The position numbers were made by a program, and so were the translations under genes. Shown here piece by piece: positions 15,170 through 23,396 of a stretch of DNA of 64,000 nt (position 1 is its first letter; each line of letters begins with the position of its first letter). This DNA comes from Terriglobia bacterium (GTDB lineage Bacteria; Acidobacteriota; Terriglobia; Terriglobales; Acidobacteriaceae), in contig JAIQEY010000004.1 of NCBI GenBank assembly GCA_020073565.1, forward strand, positions 1 through 64,000. Reading direction: 5' to 3'. Under the pieces are notes generated by a model. The model made no database searches, was not told where the DNA came from, and worked only from the letters and a program-made list of their open reading frames with translations.

Positions 15170-16057
15170 ATGAACGGCGTCGTAGTCATCGACAAACCGC
15201 AGGGGATGACGTCGCATGACGTGGTCAACCGCGTGCGCCGAATTCTGGGACAGCGCTCGGTGGGGCACCTGGGCACGCTTGACCCCGCGGCCACCGGGGT
15301 CCTGCCGATCGTGGCCGGAAATCTCACGCGCCTGGCACAGTTCTATACCGAATCCGAGAAGGTTTACGAAGGAGTCATTCGGTTTGGCTTTGCGACCGAT
15401 ACCTACGACGCGGATGGCGAACCGGCCACCCCGGCCTGCGATGTACGTTTGGACCTCGACCAGCTCCGCGCGCTGGCAGCGGACTTCCGGGGAGTCGTTG
15501 AGCAGGCGCCGCCGCCGTTTTCCGCCAAGAAGATTGCCGGCGTGCCCGCCTACAGACTGGCACGCAGGAAACAGGAAGTCACCCTCAAGCCGGTAAAGGT
15601 GGAAATCAAAGAACTCGAAGTTTTTGATGTCCAGGATGATCGAGCCCGCTTTCGTGCACACGTGGCCTCGGGAACCTACATGCGCGCCCTGGCGCACGAC
15701 ATGGGCCAGAGGCTGGGTTGCGGCGCGCACCTCGAATCACTGCGCCGGACTGCAGTTGCCGAGTTTGCAATCGAAGATGCGCACACTCTTGAAGAACTGG
15801 CGCAGGCAATCCAGCAGGGAAGTGCGGAGGATATTTTTGTTCATCCCAGAAAACTGCTGTCGCAGTTCCCCTCGGTGACGGCGACAGACGAAAACGTGGC
15901 CCTGATCCGCGCCGGACGCGCCGTAAACCTGCCGGAAATGTCGCGCGCGCCGCTCGTCAAGGTCTTCCATGGGCAGCGCGAGTTGATTGCCATCGCAACG
16001 CGGGTGGCAGGCACCCTGTTCCACGCAGGCATTGTGTTCCCGGGCGGGTCCGACTGA
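15170..16057 (+). CDS. truB: tRNA pseudouridine(55) synthase TruB
   Basis: Makes pseudouridine 55 in the T-loop of tRNAs. The product (295 residues) begins MNGVVVIDKPQGMTSHDVV, the standard TruB N-terminus. The catalytic motif is GHLGTLDPAATGVLP, containing the essential Asp. The usual KxxYxG-like segment (KVYEGVIRFG) and a C-terminal PUA-like part follow. The frame extends upstream to 15080 through an AT-rich repeat, but the ATG at 15170 matches the family start. No Shine-Dalgarno sequence is visible because the repeat arm abuts the ATG. Confidence 0.95.
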   Translation: MNGVVVIDKPQGMTSHDVVNRVRRILGQRSVGHLGTLDPAATGVLPIVAGNLTRLAQFYTESEKVYEGVIRFGFATDTYDADGEPATPACDVRLDLDQLRALAADFRGVVEQAPPPFSAKKIAGVPAYRLARRKQEVTLKPVKVEIKELEVFDVQDDRARFRAHVASGTYMRALAHDMGQRLGCGAHLESLRRTAVAEFAIEDAHTLEELAQAIQQGSAEDIFVHPRKLLSQFPSVTATDENVALIRAGRAVNLPEMSRAPLVKVFHGQRELIAIATRVAGTLFHAGIVFPGGSD

Positions 16058-16227
16058 AGGCGGCCATCGGATTACAGACGTCGGAAATCAGTACCTTATC
16101 ACCCGGTTGTGACCCCAGTTCAAGCGCAATCGCCAGTTTGAGTTTTGGGTGTAATATTGTGCCCCTCAGCTAACTTCTTGGGGAGAGTCTAGCGTGGTTT
16201 CCAGATACGGAAGCGTCTAAGTTGAGA

Positions 16228-16241
16228 CCGCCTCAAGGCGG
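16228..16241 (+). promoter_or_regulatory. Hairpin just upstream of the SpoIIAA-like gene
   Basis: CCGCCT-CA-AGGCGG can form a 6-bp stem immediately before the purine-rich GGGGC region preceding ATG 16251. It could limit ribosome access. No further support. Confidence 0.3.
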
Positions 16242-16250
16242 GGCTGTAGC

Positions 16251-16658
16251 ATGCCTGTGACGTACACCATCGACAGGAAAGAGAAAGTCATTCGCACCCA
16301 GTGTGTTGGGATGGTGACGTTTCCCGAAGTGGCCGATCATTTTCAGCAGTTGGAACGCGATCCCGACTGCGCGGAACGACTCGCCGTCTTATTGGACCTA
16401 AGTGAAGTGCGCTCCACACCGGACACCGGCCAGATCCGAGCCGTTTCCTATGAACTGAGGAAGATTCAAGGAAAGGTCAGGTTCGATGTTTGCGCCGTCG
16501 TAGCCAGCAGAGACGTACTTTTCGGGATGCTAAGAGTGTTTGAGGTGATGGCCGAGCCTTACTTCCGCTCGATCTGTGTCTTCCGAGGGATCGCTGAAGC
16601 GGAAGCATGGTTGGTGTCACAGAGGCAGCAGTCCGCTAAGGATGCCCCAATTCCGTAG
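16251..16658 (+). CDS. SpoIIAA/STAS-like protein
   Basis: 135-residue single-domain protein resembling the SpoIIAA-like (STAS-fold) family: an N-terminal strand pair (VTYTIDRKEKVIRTQCVGMVTFPEVADHF), a helix, the strand LAVLLDLSEV, then an amphipathic middle and a C-terminal VFRGIAEAEAWL typical of the family. Members of this group are small soluble proteins of unclear role, some binding lipids. It is not a sigma-regulatory operon: no anti-sigma kinase gene is near. Confidence 0.65.
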   Translation: MPVTYTIDRKEKVIRTQCVGMVTFPEVADHFQQLERDPDCAERLAVLLDLSEVRSTPDTGQIRAVSYELRKIQGKVRFDVCAVVASRDVLFGMLRVFEVMAEPYFRSICVFRGIAEAEAWLVSQRQQSAKDAPIP

Positions 16659-16767
16659 GCGGGACGGTATCCAGCGCGGATTGATATGTTGTGTCCGATA
16701 ACAGATATTATGTCAACAAGTGGAAACGGTCGCCCGCCCTAGTTCCGCTTCATGAAGCGCCTCAGCG

Positions 16768-17076
16768 TCACACCTTCCTTAAGAGTTCTGCCAAGTCCTG
16801 CCGGAACTTCTGCAAGATCGCCAGTCTCTCCGCCGTCGCTTCCACGATTTCAGATTTAGCCTGGAAAACCTGCCGGCCATCCCTTTCCGTCAGAACACCC
16901 ATGACTTCGCCCATGCGCCAGCCTGGGGTGCCCAGAAGCTGCAGACCGTCCACGCCCGGGACGAGCAAGGCGATGCAGTTGTCTCGAATCACGCCGACGC
17001 ATTTGGGATAGCGGTCGAAGGTCTGGAGCTCGAATCCTGCCAGGTAGATGCGCTGGAGCTGTTCAGCGGAATCCAT
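16768..17076 (-). CDS. Conserved hypothetical protein, 102 aa
   Basis: Starts MDSAEQLQRIYLAGFELQTFDRYP and ends in a charged helix (AKSEIVEATAERLAILQKFRQDLAELLRKV). The middle is compact beta (GVIRDNCIALLVPGVDGLQLLGTPGWRMG). No known domain is recognised. The ATG at 17074-17076 has a purine-rich AGGGG upstream and replaces a longer reading from 17115 with an unlikely N-terminus. It lies 57 bp downstream of the bifunctional-nuclease gene on the same strand and may belong to the miaB transcription unit. Confidence 0.6.
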   Translation of the reverse strand: MDSAEQLQRIYLAGFELQTFDRYPKCVGVIRDNCIALLVPGVDGLQLLGTPGWRMGEVMGVLTERDGRQVFQAKSEIVEATAERLAILQKFRQDLAELLRKV

Positions 17077-17132
17077 AGGCGGGCCCCTACAGGAATACCG
17101 ACGCGGCGATGGCAAGCAGCCTCATTCCCGGC

Positions 17133-17618
17133 TTACATCTTGTATTTGCCGAGGTCATCGTCGCCCAGGCCTTCGAGCCATTTGCGGAGCTCGTCGCTGG
17201 TCACGCGATCGGAGAGGTTCGCAGCCTGCTTTGAGTTCTTCAAAACCTGGTCGTCGACGAAGATTGGGCAGTCCATCCGCAGGGCCAGGGCCAGCGCATC
17301 CGAGGGACGGGAATCGATGCTCACGATGTGCCCTTCCCGTTCCAGCCAGATCACGGCATAGAAGGTATCGTCCTTGAGTTCGGTGACCACGATCTTGTGC
17401 ACCAGCGTGTCGAGTCCGGTCAGGACATTCTTGATGAGGTCGTGTGTCATGGGGCGCGGGGTGCTGACCTTCTCGATTTCTAGCGCGATGGCGTTGGCTT
17501 CGTAGACGCCCACCCAGATGGGAAGCACCGTGTCGCTGCCGACGTCCTTGAGCAACACAATCGGCATGTTGGTGACAGGATCCATCATCAAGCCGCGAAT
17601 TTTCATTTCGACTTCCAT
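17133..17618 (-). CDS. Bifunctional nuclease (BFN/DUF151) domain protein
   Basis: 161-residue protein that matches the BFN family throughout: MKIRGLMMDPVTNMPIVLLKD at the start, LPIWVGVYEANAIALEI, and the SIDSRPSDALALALRMDCPIFV block, which is the family signature. Plant and bacterial relatives have reported DNase/RNase activity, though the physiological role in bacteria is unsettled. Its ATG (17616-17618) overlaps the stop of miaB in a TGATG arrangement, so translation is probably coupled to miaB. A short acidic tail (EGLGDDDLGKYKM) ends the protein. Confidence 0.9.
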   Translation of the reverse strand: MEVEMKIRGLMMDPVTNMPIVLLKDVGSDTVLPIWVGVYEANAIALEIEKVSTPRPMTHDLIKNVLTGLDTLVHKIVVTELKDDTFYAVIWLEREGHIVSIDSRPSDALALALRMDCPIFVDDQVLKNSKQAANLSDRVTSDELRKWLEGLGDDDLGKYKM

Positions 17619-18955
17619 CAGGAACCTCGAGCAGCAGAAACCATTTCTCCCACCAGGCTATTGGAAAAACTTGCCGTTACGCGCACGTCTACGTAGCTTC
17701 CCGTCTTCAACTCCACACCCTCGGGCACGGTAAAGTTCAGTACCTTGATCTGAGAGGTCCGCCCGATCCACTGTCCGCGGGGATTCTTCCCTTCTACCAT
17801 GACTTCGACCGTCCGCCCCAGGTGTCTTTTATTACGATGCGCAGACATCTGTTTCTGTTTCTCGTTCACAACCGCCAGGCGCCAAGCTTTTTCCCCATCG
17901 GGGATCGCGTCGTCAAGACCGATGGCCGGGGTATTCGGGCGCGGCGAATACTTAAACGTGAAGGCGCTATCGTACCCGACTTCATCCAGTAAGGAGAGAG
18001 TCTGTTCGAATTCGTGCTCGGTTTCGCCCGGGAACCCGACGATGAGATCGGTCGTAATCGAGAGGTCGCGCTGCGCCGCATGGATCCACGAGATGCGCTC
18101 CAGGTACTGGTCGCGTGTGTAGAGGCGCTGCATAGCGTCCAGCACGCGTGTGGAACCGCTCTGCACGGGCAGGTGCACGTGGTCGCAAAGCGTGGGTACG
18201 GCCTCGAGCACGTCCACAATGTCGCGTCCGAAATCGCGTGGATGGGAGGTCGTAAATCGGACGCGCCTGATTCCAGCAACCTCTCCCACCGCCGCGAGCA
18301 ATTCTGCAAAGCTCTTTTTTCCATCGGGATCGCGGTAAGAGTTCACGTTTTGCCCGAGGAGCTGTATTTCCGTGTACCCGAGGTCGGCGAGCTGTCGCGC
18401 CTCGGCCAGCACCGACGAAGATGTCCGGCTCCGTTCCTTGCCGCGAGTAAACGGGACAACGCAATATGCGCAGAATTTGTCGCAGCCCTCGATGATCGTG
18501 ATGTAGCCGCGATGCGGGTTGGTGCGAGCGGTGTACTCGGTCTCGAAACAGTGATCGGTGGCACGGTCGTCGAGCCCGGTCGAGCGGTTCCCTGTCTCGA
18601 TCTGCACCAGCATTTCAGGCAGATTCCGGTAGGAGGCGGAACCGCATACCATAGACACATGCGGCGCGCGCTCAAAGATCTTCTCGCCCTCCTGCTGCGC
18701 CACACAGCCCAGGACGCCGAATTTCTTGCCTTGCGCCTGCAGTTTCTTGTAATCCGCCAGCCGGTGAAAGACTTTCTGCTCAGCCTTGTCGCGGATGGAG
18801 CACGTGTTGTAAAGAATCAGACCCGCTTCTTCGACGGTCGGCACCTGCCGATACCCTTCCTGCAAGAGCGTGCCGATCACCTTTTCGGAGTCGTGCACAT
18901 TCATCTGGCAGCCGAAAGTCTCGAGGTAGAACGTTTTGTCAGCAGTCCCCGACAT
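17618..18955 (-). CDS. miaB: tRNA-2-methylthio-N6-dimethylallyladenosine synthase MiaB
   Basis: Radical SAM methylthiotransferase that adds the 2-methylthio group to i6A37 of tRNAs reading UNN codons. The N-terminal UPF0004 domain has its three cluster cysteines in TFGCQMN, YNTCSIRD and LGCVAQQ. The radical SAM cluster is CDKFCAYC. The LLGQNVNSY and LPVQSGSTRVLDAM blocks are MiaB-typical, and a TRAM domain ends the protein (RTSQIKVLNFTVPEGVELKTGSYVDVRV). Start set at ATG 18953-18955 (MSGTADKTFYLETFGCQ, 445 residues); the extension to 19030 is not family-like. Confidence 0.95.
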   Translation of the reverse strand: MSGTADKTFYLETFGCQMNVHDSEKVIGTLLQEGYRQVPTVEEAGLILYNTCSIRDKAEQKVFHRLADYKKLQAQGKKFGVLGCVAQQEGEKIFERAPHVSMVCGSASYRNLPEMLVQIETGNRSTGLDDRATDHCFETEYTARTNPHRGYITIIEGCDKFCAYCVVPFTRGKERSRTSSSVLAEARQLADLGYTEIQLLGQNVNSYRDPDGKKSFAELLAAVGEVAGIRRVRFTTSHPRDFGRDIVDVLEAVPTLCDHVHLPVQSGSTRVLDAMQRLYTRDQYLERISWIHAAQRDLSITTDLIVGFPGETEHEFEQTLSLLDEVGYDSAFTFKYSPRPNTPAIGLDDAIPDGEKAWRLAVVNEKQKQMSAHRNKRHLGRTVEVMVEGKNPRGQWIGRTSQIKVLNFTVPEGVELKTGSYVDVRVTASFSNSLVGEMVSAARGS

Positions 18956-19032
18956 CTTTCTCAGTATAAAGCAGAGCGCAACCGCTGGGCCGGATAGATC
19001 CCATGATGATGCGGGATACCCGGCCTTCAAAC

Positions 19033-19098
19033 CCTTGTCACCCTGAGCGGAACATTGCCGCTGGCGAAGCCAACGGCAATGTGGAGTCGAAGGGCACC
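19033..19098. repeat. Dispersed REP-like hairpin element
   Basis: Begins GTCACCCTGAGC (19037-19048) and ends GTCGAAGGG (19086-19094), with an internal hairpin ACATTGCCG/CGGCAATGT. The same end words recur at 30473-30528 around a different hairpin. This is a widespread class of intergenic repeat. Confidence 0.65.
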
Positions 19099-19140
19099 TA
19101 CCTCATAAGGAATAGTTTTCCAGTGGAGCGGCGCTCTTGC

Positions 19141-19673
19141 CTACGCGTTCGTGGTTACCTTCCGTGTATCCGCGGTCTCGCCCTTCTCCAGGAAACCCTG
19201 CAACCACCCAAGCACGCGCTTCCATCCCTCAGCGTGGCTGAGCGCGGCTGCCGGAGCAGCGGCAAATCCCTCATGACGCAACCTTACCAAGGTGCCCGTA
19301 CCAGCCCTACGCGGACCGTTGGGATGCAAGCCGTGCACGTCCGTCGGTTCCAGTTCCCATCGCACTACGGTCTTGAGCTGGCCGCTCCAACTGGCGACCC
19401 ACGTATGGACCAGCAGGCGGGTCGGATCCACTTCCAAATACTCCCCCTCGACCCAAAACGATGTGCCATCAGCGCCGACACCACTGCTCGACCATTTGCC
19501 ACCACGGCGAACATCCCCCTTCCGCTCGCTGATGCGATACATACCCTCCTGACCCCACCACCGGGGCGCCTGGCGTGGGTCGGTGATTGCCTCGAACACT
19601 CGTGCCGGCGGCCGGCAATGAAAATCTCTGCCACGACTGCGTTCTGGTCGGGAGTAATTGCGGTTGTTGCCAT
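19141..19673 (-). pseudogene. AHSA1/SRPBCC-family gene, apparently frameshifted
   Basis: Third member of an AHSA1 cluster. The N-terminus MATTAITPDQNAVVAEIFIAG, starting at ATG 19671-19673, is clearly homologous to the two neighbours. The continuation PARVFEAITDPRQAPRWWG and onward is in another frame, starting near 19605. The shift falls in GCCGGCCGCCGG (about 19600-19615). One extra C there would restore ...IAGPPARVFEAITDP, exactly the neighbours' pattern (IAAPPERVFKAISDP). Either a real 1-bp deletion or a sequencing error. The remainder is intact to TAA, including the family-typical LLVHTWVASW and a C-terminal GWKRVLGWLQGFLEKG. Confidence 0.75.
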
Positions 19674-19705
19674 GCAGTCTCCTTGATTGAGGCTATCTAG
19701 GCGTT

Positions 19706-20179
19706 CTATTTCTCCACGAACTCTTTCAGTTTTTCCACCACACCCGGCCAGCCACTGCGATAGTCTTCGCGTGCCGTTTGTTCCTGGGCAAGTCCGCTGT
19801 GCGTAACCTTCACGTGCGTGCCCACGCCCTTTGACTCCAATTCCCAGCGGACAATCGTCTTCCGCTGTTTATCGAGGTGCCAGTTGCCGATCCACGTGTA
19901 GACCAGCAGCCGTGGCGGATCGATCTCAAGAATCTCGCCATGGCACTCGAACTCACTCACGCCGTTCACCTCGAAATTTCCCTTCTCGGTCGCATAGCTG
20001 TACCTGCCACCTTTGCGCGCGTCCATATGCCAAAACTTGACCGGACAACTCGCATCGGTAAACCAGCGCATGAGCTGCTCAGAATCCGTCAAAGCCTGAA
20101 AGACACGATCGGGCGGTGCAGCGATGTGGATTTCCGAAACGATCGCATCCAGATCGGGAGTGACAATGGTTGACGACAT
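19706..20179 (-). CDS. AHSA1-like SRPBCC protein
   Basis: 157-residue START/SRPBCC-fold protein of the AHSA1 (activator of Hsp90 ATPase homologue) group. The pattern is complete: IHIAAPPDRVFQALTDSEQLMRWF, the GEILEIDPPRLLVYTWIGNW strand pair, IVRWELES, and the C-terminal helix WPGVVEKLKEFVEK. Such proteins bind hydrophobic ligands in a deep pocket; the ligand is unknown. They often accompany ArsR repressors. Here three tandem paralogues follow an ArsR gene on the same strand. Confidence 0.88.
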   Translation of the reverse strand: MSSTIVTPDLDAIVSEIHIAAPPDRVFQALTDSEQLMRWFTDASCPVKFWHMDARKGGRYSYATEKGNFEVNGVSEFECHGEILEIDPPRLLVYTWIGNWHLDKQRKTIVRWELESKGVGTHVKVTHSGLAQEQTAREDYRSGWPGVVEKLKEFVEK

Positions 20180-20193
20180 AACGCTTGCCTCCT

Positions 20194-20658
20194 CTACTTC
20201 ACGCCCTCAACAGCGCTCTTCAGGTCATCCAGCACGCCTGGCCACCCGCCCGCATAGTCTTTTGCAGACACAGGCTCGGTGGCGAGCCCGCTATGCGTCA
20301 GTTTCACGTGCGTGCCATCTTTGGTCGGCGTCAGCTCCCACCGGACTATCGAGCGCCGCTTCGGATCGTTGTGAAAGTTCGCGAGCCACGTGTAAACCAG
20401 CAATCGAGGTGGATCGATCTCCAGAATCTCTCCGTCGTGGCGGATGACTGCAACACCCTTGTAAGGCTGAGGCGGACGCATCTCCAGATACCATGCACCG
20501 CCGACTCGAGCATCCATTTCGTACACGGCGAGGGAGGGCGAGCGACGCCGGATCTCAACCGGATCGGAGATGGCTTTGAATACTCGCTCCGGGGGCGCGG
20601 CGATGTCGATCTCCGAAACGATCACATCGAGATCGGGCGTGATGATGGTTGTAGCCAT
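20194..20658 (-). CDS. AHSA1-like SRPBCC protein
   Basis: 154 residues, paralogue of the two genes downstream: MATTIITPDLDVIVSEIDIAAPPERVFKAISD, GEILEIDPPRLLVYTWLANF, IVRWELTPTKDGTHVKLTHSGLA and WPGVLDDLKSAVEG. The start at 20656-20658 matches the paralogues; a longer frame to 20802 would run through a double hairpin repeat and is unlikely. The gap to the next paralogue is 14 bp, suggesting one transcript. Confidence 0.88.
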   Translation of the reverse strand: MATTIITPDLDVIVSEIDIAAPPERVFKAISDPVEIRRRSPSLAVYEMDARVGGAWYLEMRPPQPYKGVAVIRHDGEILEIDPPRLLVYTWLANFHNDPKRRSIVRWELTPTKDGTHVKLTHSGLATEPVSAKDYAGGWPGVLDDLKSAVEGVK

Positions 20659-20681
20659 TGTCGTTCCTCGTGGATCAACTT

Positions 20682-20732
20682 GTAGAGACGGGGCTTGCCC
20701 CGTCTCCAAAGACGCGGCAAGCCGCGTCTCTA
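20682..20732. repeat. Nested double-hairpin repeat
   Basis: Outer arms GTAGAGAC and GTCTCTAC enclose two inner hairpins, GAGACGGGG-CTTG-CCCCGTCTC and GACGCGG-CAA-GCCGCGTC. It separates two genes of the ArsR cluster and could terminate or attenuate transcription, but no T-run follows. Confidence 0.7.
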
Positions 20733-20738
20733 CGGGGG

Positions 20739-21233
20739 TTACTTTGCGCGCTGCAGCGTGAACAATTCTTTCATCTCCTTGCCGTGATCCAAGAACGTCC
20801 ACTCTTCGGTGTGGTGATCGGCGTCGGGTATGGCGAAGACGACGTGGTGCATGTGTCCTGCTTCGGCGCTGGAGAGATTGGTGGCGTCATTGAATTCGAA
20901 AATGACGCTCTTCGCGTCTGGGGCAAGTGATGCCTTCATGCGCGGCTGGTTGCCGGCGCCGCAGTAGTGCGTCATTAGGAGACGATCCCCGTCCAGGTGG
21001 ATCATGGAGATCATGTTCTCCTGGCCCTGGCCGTGAATCTCGCTCAGCAGCGCGGAGCCGCCGGCGGTCTCACGAAACGAAACGCGCAGCGTCTGCCCCT
21101 GGTTGTTCTTCCCTTCCCAGTTGCCCGCGAGCGCTTTCAGCGTGTCAAAGGTCTTCTGAGCGTTCGGCTGCGCCAGCGCACAGCCGGCACACAGAACGAG
21201 CGCGATGGTAACGGCGTAGCGAAATGCCTTCAT
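20739..21233 (-). CDS. Secreted lipocalin-like protein of unknown function
   Basis: 164 residues. The signal peptide (residues 1 to about 22) contains LCAGCALAQ, which could be a degenerate lipobox or a normal signal peptidase I site. The mature part reads as a small beta-barrel: KALAGNWEGKNNQGQTLRVSFRETAGGSALLSEI, DGDRLLMTHYCGAGNQPRMKA, SVIFEFND, and a His-rich segment GHMHHVVFAIPDADHHTEEW. Similar proteins (DUF1579-like) are frequent in acidobacteria. Its ATG overlaps the ArsR stop codon (ATGA at 21230-21233), so it is translationally coupled to the regulator. Confidence 0.75.
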   Translation of the reverse strand: MKAFRYAVTIALVLCAGCALAQPNAQKTFDTLKALAGNWEGKNNQGQTLRVSFRETAGGSALLSEIHGQGQENMISMIHLDGDRLLMTHYCGAGNQPRMKASLAPDAKSVIFEFNDATNLSSAEAGHMHHVVFAIPDADHHTEEWTFLDHGKEMKELFTLQRAK

Positions 21234-21613
21234 GGTTCATTCTCCAAAGGATGATTTGTTCTTGCCCTGCCCGTTTCGCGGGCATACTCCTCTTCCACAA
21301 ATGCTTTCAAGTTTGCCAGATTCGCCTGCCAGAAACTGCGGTAGCGTTCGAGCCACGAGTCTACCGCCTTGAGCGGCTCAGCGTTGAGCTGGTAATAGCG
21401 ATGTCGCCCACGACGGTGCTCGATGACCAGACGCGCCTGACGAAGCTGGCGCAGGTGCTTCGAAATGGCGGGACGCGATACGGGGAACGCTCCGGCGATC
21501 TGGCCGGCGGGCTGAGCTCCCTTCCGCAGCAGGTCGAGGACGGCGCGGCGGGTCGGATCGGAAAGCGCGTGGAAGGTAGCTTCCGCTGAATATGTAACCG
21601 ATCGGTTCCGCAT
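21230..21613 (-). CDS. ArsR-family transcriptional repressor
   Basis: 127-residue winged-helix regulator: ATFHALSDPTRRAVLDLLRKGAQPAGQIAGAFPVSRPAISKHLRQLRQARLVIEHRRGRHRYYQL is the complete ArsR HTH. The C-terminal part (VDSWLERYRSFWQANLANLKAFVEEEY) is the one seen in the metal-independent ArsR regulators that pair with AHSA1/SRPBCC genes. No metal-binding ELCVCDL motif is present. It is the first gene of the cluster, with an inverted repeat operator at its 5' end, so autoregulation of the whole unit is likely. Confidence 0.92.
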   Translation of the reverse strand: MRNRSVTYSAEATFHALSDPTRRAVLDLLRKGAQPAGQIAGAFPVSRPAISKHLRQLRQARLVIEHRRGRHRYYQLNAEPLKAVDSWLERYRSFWQANLANLKAFVEEEYARETGRARTNHPLENEP

Positions 21614-21638
21614 AATGCGTAACTATAGGGTTACATAT
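21591..21638. promoter_or_regulatory. Inverted-repeat operator at the ArsR start
   Basis: GTAACTATAGGGTTAC (21619-21634) is an imperfect palindrome just upstream of the ArsR ATG. The wider arms TATGTAACC (21591-21599) and GGTTACATA (21629-21637) flank the start codon. This AT-rich dyad is the expected site for autorepression. Confidence 0.55.
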
Positions 21639-21718
21639 TAGTCTTGTCAAGAGGCAAGGTTATTTTTTTCTGAAGCCGCGGGCCAAGCTCTGGTCCTGCA
21701 CGCCCGCTGGGTCGTCGC

Positions 21719-22288
21719 TCAGCATGAGGTCCGGGGATTTTCGATCAGGTCCAAAAAGTACTGGTGAATGCGCCGGTCGTGGCTGAGTTCCGGGTGGAAC
21801 GTGGCGGCCAGCGTCTTGCCTTTGCGGACAAAGACCGGGTCTGTGCCCTCGGTCGCGATCACTTCCACTTCCCTGCCGACGCGCTCGATCCTGGGCGCGC
21901 GGATGAAAACCATCTCAATCGGATTATTCAGGAAGCGGCCCTCGCGGATCGAGCTGTCAATCTGGCGGCCGTAGGCGTTGCGGCGGACGGTGATGTCGAG
22001 CGCGCCCAGGCCGGCCTGTTTCGGATTCTCCACTTCAGACGCTAGTAGAATGGCCCCCGCGCACGTGCCGAACGTCGGCTTCGAGCGGACGAAATCCCGC
22101 AGCTTGGCGAATCCCTCCTCGCCCAGCAGTTTCAGAAATGTCCCGGACTCCCCGCCCGGGATCACAAGGCCATCCAAGTCATCGAGTTGCTCTGGCTTCT
22201 TGACGAGCACCACTTCCGTGCCGAGTTCTTCTAGACGGCGGCGGTGCGCGTCAAAATCGCCCTGGAGCGCCAATACTCCAATCTTCAC
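21719..22288 (-). CDS. pdxT: Pyridoxal 5'-phosphate synthase glutaminase subunit PdxT
   Basis: Class I glutaminase that feeds ammonia to PdxS for direct PLP synthesis. MKIGVLALQGDFDAH is the typical start. The GGESGT oxyanion motif (about 45-50), the nucleophile Cys76 in TFGTCAGAILL and the late FHPELS (His about 169) complete the triad. At 189 residues it is full length. It lies 96 bp downstream of pdxS on the same strand; an inverted repeat occupies the gap. Confidence 0.96.
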   Translation of the reverse strand: MKIGVLALQGDFDAHRRRLEELGTEVVLVKKPEQLDDLDGLVIPGGESGTFLKLLGEEGFAKLRDFVRSKPTFGTCAGAILLASEVENPKQAGLGALDITVRRNAYGRQIDSSIREGRFLNNPIEMVFIRAPRIERVGREVEVIATEGTDPVFVRKGKTLAATFHPELSHDRRIHQYFLDLIENPRTSC

Positions 22289-22302
22289 GTCAACTCCATT
22301 TC

Positions 22303-22373
22303 AACCACGGAGGACACAAAGGTGCACAGAGGAGTTTCTGATTTCTCTGTGTTCCTCTGTGCCCTCTGTGGTT
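22303..22373. repeat. Inverted repeat between pdxS and pdxT
   Basis: Left arm begins AACCACGGAGGACACAAAGG (22303). The right arm ends CCCTCTGTGGTT (22373); the arms pair imperfectly over about 30 bp. A relative with AACCACCAAGGACACGAAGG lies at 62000-62078. Both belong to an 'ACCACxxAGGxCACxxAGG' word family. Confidence 0.7.
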
Positions 22374-22384
22374 CAGACTTCCTG

Positions 22385-23308
22385 CTACCAGCCCCGCGTC
22401 TGCAGCATGTGAGCTTCGTCGAGAGCGGAGACAGCCAGTCCTTTCATCGCCCCGACGAGATCTTCGCTGACTTCAAGTAACACTTTAGGGTCATTGAAGT
22501 GGGTTGCAGCCTTAACGATGGCTTTCGCCCGCTTCTCGGCTTCCAGCGGGTCCGCGAACTCCGTCGAGTTCTTCATGAAGATGCCCGAGCCAACAAAGAC
22601 CGCCTCCGCCCCCAACTGCATAACGAGTGACGCGTCGGCCGGGGTGGCGATGCCGCCCGCGGAAAAATTTGGAACGGGCAGCTTGCCGTCGCGCGCGACC
22701 ATCCTCACCAGTTCGTACGGTGCCTGATGTTCTTTGGCTTTCGCGTAGAGTTCTTCCTCGCCGAGCACGGTGAGGATCTTCATCTCCTGCACGATTTGGC
22801 GGATGTGCTTCACGGCATGCACAACGTCGCCCGTGCCCGCCTCACCCTTAGTGCGAATCATGGCCGCGCCCTCGGCAATGCGGCGCAGCGCTTCTCCCAG
22901 ATTGCGCGCGCCGCACACGAACGGCACGGTGAACGCGTGCTTGTCGACATGATGGGCTTCGTCGGCCGGCGTCAGGACTTCGGATTCGTCGATGTAGTCA
23001 ACGCCGAGCTCCTGCAGGATCTGCGCCTCGGCAAAATGTCCGATGCGGCACTTGGCCATGACCGGAATCGACACGCTGGCCATGATCTCGCGGATCTTCT
23101 TCGGAGACGCCATGCGCGCGACCCCGCCTTCGGCGCGAATCTGCGCTGGCACGCGCTCCAGCGCCATCACGGCAACCGCGCCCGCTCTTTCCGCAATGAC
23201 GGCCTGTTCGGCGTTGGTGACGTCCATGATGACTCCGCCCTTCAGCATCTCGGCGAGGCCCGTCTTCAGACGAAGGCTGGTCGTGTTGTGTCCATTGTTC
23301 TGTGACAT
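22385..23308 (-). CDS. pdxS: Pyridoxal 5'-phosphate synthase subunit PdxS
   Basis: TIM-barrel enzyme that builds PLP from ribose-5-phosphate, glyceraldehyde-3-phosphate and ammonia supplied by PdxT. The sequence is unmistakable: [68 protein letters not shown], and AVFVGSGIF. It has 307 residues, about the family length. The ATG 23306-23308 has a strong AAAGGGAGAT ribosome site. It is divergently transcribed from a MocR/PdxR-type regulator with only 53 bp between the starts. Confidence 0.97.
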   Translation of the reverse strand: MSQNNGHNTTSLRLKTGLAEMLKGGVIMDVTNAEQAVIAERAGAVAVMALERVPAQIRAEGGVARMASPKKIREIMASVSIPVMAKCRIGHFAEAQILQELGVDYIDESEVLTPADEAHHVDKHAFTVPFVCGARNLGEALRRIAEGAAMIRTKGEAGTGDVVHAVKHIRQIVQEMKILTVLGEEELYAKAKEHQAPYELVRMVARDGKLPVPNFSAGGIATPADASLVMQLGAEAVFVGSGIFMKNSTEFADPLEAEKRAKAIVKAATHFNDPKVLLEVSEDLVGAMKGLAVSALDEAHMLQTRGW

Positions 23309-23349
23309 GGCTGCATCTCCCTTTCGATACGCAAACAGGATAACCGAAG

Positions 23350-23396
23350 AGTGGTATCCTCATGATGTCCATTTATCACAATGGAGGCATACCACT
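23350..23396. promoter_or_regulatory. Putative PdxR operator, inverted repeat AGTGGTAT...ATACCACT
   Basis: AGTGGTAT (23350-23357) and ATACCACT (23389-23396) form a perfect 8-bp inverted repeat with a 31-bp centre, next to the divergent starts of pdxS and its presumed regulator. Known PdxR-type regulators bind paired sites in the shared promoter. If the first ATG of the regulator is used, the second half-site lies within its coding sequence. Confidence 0.5.

Noticed and set aside
18014-18997. Open frame of 327 codons on the plus strand opposite miaB
   Set aside because: miaB is certain on the other strand; the antisense product lacks any family pattern.
21591-21638. Riboswitch upstream of the ArsR cluster
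   Set aside because: Only a short DNA dyad is seen; there is no extended leader and the first gene encodes a DNA-binding repressor.
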